From DATDCV01 sp036524155 (lineage in GTDB: Bacteria > Verrucomicrobiota > Verrucomicrobiia > Limisphaerales > UBA8199): DNA of 16,336 nucleotides. Positions 14,244 through 16,336 of the stretch are shown here, one piece after another. Below the pieces are notes generated by a model, which was not told the DNA's origin, did not search any database, and saw only the letters and a program-made list of their open reading frames with translations. The stretch lies in the NCBI GenBank assembly GCA_036524155.1, contig DATDCV010000477.1:1-16336 (forward strand). The letters run 5' to 3'. Position 1 is the first letter of the stretch. Every line of letters begins with the position of its first letter. The position numbers and the translations under genes were made by a program.

Positions 14244-15563
14244 CTAGAGCCCGGGCGCCTGCCGGGAATTCGGGGCTTGCCTCCAAACCTCGAGCATCGC
14301 TCGAGCCATCGCTTCGGCACTGAATTTTTCGAACACAGAACGCCGCCCCGTTTCGCCCAGCAGGCGCGCTCCCCTGGGGTTGAGGAGCAACTCCTCAACG
14401 CGCTGGGCGAGCGATTCCGCATTGCCGGGCTCGGACAGGAGACCGCCGCCCGATGCGGCAATCAGCTCTGGGAACGCGGCTGCGCGAGGCTGCACGACGG
14501 GGACTCCGGCCGCCAACGCCTCCAGCACGTACAAGCCAAAAGCCTCGCCATACCGGGCGGGGACCGAAAACACGGTGAGCGAGCGCAGGAACGCGACTTT
14601 GCGAGAGCGGTCGAGGTTGGGATGGAACTCGACGTGTTCGTGAAGCATAGCTTGCTCGAGGCGGCGCCGGAGTTGGTTCACGAACGGCAGGTCGCCCGGT
14701 CCACAACTGCCTCCGACGCGCAGTCTGAGGCCGGGGATTTTGCCCCGATCCCGAATCAGGATAAAGGCGTCAACCACCGTATCGAGCCCTTTCTCGGGGC
14801 ACATCCGGGCGAAATAGCCAAGGACGGGCGGCGCAGTCGCTTGATCCGGCGCGGTCGCGGGCTCGCCATAACCATCAAGATTAATACCGTTGTGAACCAC
14901 CGTCACCCGGCTGGGAGGAAGGCCGAGCCGGCGGACCATGACGTCCGCATAGTAGCGGCTGGGCGCGATGAAGCCGTCCACATCGGCGGTCCGCTCCTTG
15001 AGCGCATCCCAGCAAGCGGAGCGATGCGATGCCGGCAGACCATCCAGGAACGAATCCTCGCCTTGCAGCATGCAGACGAGGGTGGCGTCGAGGTCACGCT
15101 TCAGACGGCGGGCGGAGCCGAGCAGCAGGGCGTTGGACAGGCACACGATATCGGGCTGGGGCTGAGTTTTAAGCCAGTCGATAAGGGCTGCGAGTTCGCG
15201 GGCCTGGTGGCCGTGTTCGCCCTGCAGCATTGACAAGGTCAGTTCCCCGGCTTGCTCCGGCCGCGTGCGGGCGGCTTTGCCGGCGGCCCAGCGCAACAAC
15301 GGGCGCGCCGCCAGCAAGTGGTGCAGCCAGGAAGGAGCGTGGCGAAACCAACGGGCTTTCTGCTCGAGAAAAACACTGATGCCGCCGAAAAAGATCGGTG
15401 TATCGGCGCTCTGGTCCGGTTCGTCGAGCGTGAGCGGCAGGTAGAGCGGCACCATCAGCGCAGGGTGTCCTAGCGCGCGGAGGGCGGTCACGAGCGAGTT
15501 ATCGCGCAGGCAATTTCCGCAGTACATCGCGCCCGCGCCGGGCGTCAGTTGGACAACGTTCAT
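14244..15563 (-). CDS. Family 4 glycosyltransferase with N-terminal CGNC motif
   Basis: A 439-residue GT-B fold glycosyltransferase of family GT4, which transfers a sugar from an activated nucleotide donor. N-terminal domain: 'MNVVQLTPGAGAMYCGNCLRD' in part, with Cys15 and Cys18 in the glycine-rich loop, then 'FFGGISVFLEQ' (58-68) and 'PSRYYADVM'. C-terminal domain: 'GYFARMCPEKGLD' (249-261, Lys258) and the EX7E motif Glu340-Glu348 in 'GEAFGLYVLEAL', which together should bind the nucleotide sugar. The frame is open to 15647, but ATG 15563 is chosen because it gives the normal GT4 first strand and forms an ATGA overlap with the upstream gene. It is soluble or peripheral, with no signal or membrane helix. 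Coupling to a selenophosphate synthetase suggests a sugar-selenium or related conjugate; a role in glycolipid or cell-wall synthesis is the alternative. Donor and acceptor are not known. Confidence 0.85.
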   Translation of the reverse strand: MNVVQLTPGAGAMYCGNCLRDNSLVTALRALGHPALMVPLYLPLTLDEPDQSADTPIFFGGISVFLEQKARWFRHAPSWLHHLLAARPLLRWAAGKAARTRPEQAGELTLSMLQGEHGHQARELAALIDWLKTQPQPDIVCLSNALLLGSARRLKRDLDATLVCMLQGEDSFLDGLPASHRSACWDALKERTADVDGFIAPSRYYADVMVRRLGLPPSRVTVVHNGINLDGYGEPATAPDQATAPPVLGYFARMCPEKGLDTVVDAFILIRDRGKIPGLRLRVGGSCGPGDLPFVNQLRRRLEQAMLHEHVEFHPNLDRSRKVAFLRSLTVFSVPARYGEAFGLYVLEALAAGVPVVQPRAAAFPELIAASGGGLLSEPGNAESLAQRVEELLLNPRGARLLGETGRRSVFEKFSAEAMARAMLEVWRQAPNSRQAPGL

Positions 15564-16336
15564 TCCGGGCAACGGGCGTCCTCCGCCCGTCGGAGGCACT
15601 CCTGGTAAAACATTCTTACCGGAGCTCCCCCCATCGCGATGGCGCACCAGGCCGCCTCATCGAGTTCGGCGCGTGTCAGTCCCAGCGCGCGCGCCTTCTC
15701 ATAATGGGCCTCGAAACAAGGGGTGCATCGGCTTTGCAGGACCAGCGCGAACGAGATCAGCTCTTTGGTCTTGTCACTCAACGCGCCGGCGGCTTGCACC
15801 GCCTGCATCATAGCGGAAAAGCCTTTTTGCGCTTCTGCGGCTGTTCCTTTGGCGCCGGCCGCTGCAAACACGTCGGCGCAGCAGCCAGGGCCGTGGTTGG
15901 GTTCAAGAGGTGATTTGTTTTCCATACGAATGTCAGCCTGGGAAACCGACGTCGCGGCGCCGGCCGAGGACCTGGTTAATATTACTCGACCGGCCGAGGT
16001 TGCCACTACGTCCCCCACGACAAAGGCCGGCACGGCCCGGTCGTTGAGTTCGGTTAGCAGCCGGGCCAGCCGTTGCGGTGGAACCGCGATGAGCAACCCG
16101 CCGGAAGTTTGGGAGTCGCAGCCGAGCCGTAGCAGCGATTCGTCGACGCCCGGCTCGACTTCAAGGTCGTCCCCCAGGAACTCGCGGTTGCGCTCGATAG
16201 CGCCGGGGATGACGCCATCCCGCAGTTCGGCGAGGGCGCCGTCGAAGGCCGGCAACCGATCCGCAAAAATGCGCGCGGTGATTTTTCCCTGACGGGCGAG
16301 GCGCAGCAAGTGGGCCAGCAAGCCAAAGCCCGTGAT
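15560..16336 (-). CDS. selD: Selenophosphate synthetase (SelD) C-terminal half fused to an AhpD-like domain (5' end outside window)
   Basis: The first visible codons at the window edge give 'ITGFGLLAHLLRLAR', the conserved SelD 'D(V/I)TGFGLxGHL' helix, so the gene begins beyond 16336. The TTG at 16321 is an internal Leu. SelD makes selenophosphate from selenide and ATP. Its C-terminal half continues with 'RLPAFDGALAEL', 'VIPGAIERN' and 'CDSQTSGGLLIAV'; the usual DPQTSGG has Ser for Pro. It ends near 'GRVILTRS' (visible residue about 122). After a linker of about 25 residues, the same frame enters an AhpD/carboxymuconolactone-decarboxylase-like domain with Glu192-x11-Cys204-x2-Cys207-x3-His211, the exact spacing of the AhpD active site. 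An ATG at 15925 could start the domain as a separate 121-residue product, but no stop separates the two. ATGA overlap joins it to the glycosyltransferase. Identification of both halves is firm; the joint role is inferred. Confidence 0.9.
   Translation of the reverse strand: MTGFGLLAHLLRLARQGKITARIFADRLPAFDGALAELRDGVIPGAIERNREFLGDDLEVEPGVDESLLRLGCDSQTSGGLLIAVPPQRLARLLTELNDRAVPAFVVGDVVATSAGRVILTRSSAGAATSVSQADIRMENKSPLEPNHGPGCCADVFAAAGAKGTAAEAQKGFSAMMQAVQAAGALSDKTKELISFALVLQSRCTPCFEAHYEKARALGLTRAELDEAAWCAIAMGGAPVRMFYQECLRRAEDARCPE

Noticed and set aside
14277..15233. Plus-strand open frame of 318 codons opposite the glycosyltransferase
   Set aside because: Its composition is that of an antisense shadow; the opposite strand has the GT4 EX7E motif.
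15560..15925. AhpD-like domain as a stand-alone gene starting at ATG 15925
   Set aside because: No clear ribosome site precedes it and no stop separates it from the SelD part. It is kept as a possible internal start only.
1..16336. Search for CRISPR arrays, tRNA or rRNA genes and insertion sequences
   Set aside because: No regularly spaced direct repeats, tRNA-like cloverleaf or rRNA sequence and no transposase were recognised by reading; only palindromic noncoding repeats were found.

Overview
The window is high-GC bacterial DNA and most likely comes from the Verrucomicrobiota (Pedosphaera/Limisphaera-like), or at least from the PVC group. The evidence is a large zinc-ribbon Ser/Thr kinase with a double WD40 propeller next to an ECF-type sigma factor, a secreted sulfatase, an FG-GAP/ASPIC-UnbV protein with a C-terminal module of the 'LEASTNL..W' type, and many palindromic intergenic repeats. 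The taxon is inferred from gene content; no rRNA gene is present.

Layout, left to right. (1) At 1-1764 (+) is the end of a rhamnose-use operon: the C-terminus of the RhaT transporter (cut by the window edge), the mutarotase RhaM, and a uroporphyrinogen-decarboxylase-superfamily protein that carries a methyltransferase-type HxC...C zinc motif. (2) A secreted type I sulfatase (1876-3381, -) converges on this operon, which suggests use of sulfated rhamnose-containing polysaccharide. (3) At about 3460-3780 (+) lies what looks like the beheaded 3' end of a lost gene. (4) A sigma factor (3779-4540, -) and a 1332-residue kinase (4798-8796, -) form a probable signalling pair, with REP-like hairpins on either side of the kinase. 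(5) An exported FG-GAP/ASPIC-UnbV protein (9162-10916, +) diverges from the kinase, and the shared upstream region holds an inverted pair of near-identical 20-bp motifs. (6) At 10917-11383 there is no gene, only hairpins and degenerate dispersed-repeat sequence. (7) Next come a DUF72/YecE-type protein (11384-12322, +), then a TolC-family outer-membrane channel (12514-14028, +) whose N-terminal codons are made of a palindromic repeat, then a 58-residue membrane protein that overlaps the end of the channel gene. (8) At the right edge on the minus strand, a selenophosphate synthetase (SelD) fused in frame to an AhpD/carboxymuconolactone-decarboxylase-like domain is joined by a 4-base ATGA overlap to a family 4 glycosyltransferase.

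The most interesting part is region 8. A selenophosphate-producing enzyme, a peroxidase-type CxxC domain and a translationally coupled glycosyltransferase resemble in logic the known SenC/SenB pair of selenoneine synthesis (selenophosphate plus UDP-sugar gives a selenosugar). The architecture differs, so this could be an undescribed selenium-metabolite route. That function is inference. The reading frames, the catalytic motifs and the overlap are directly visible.
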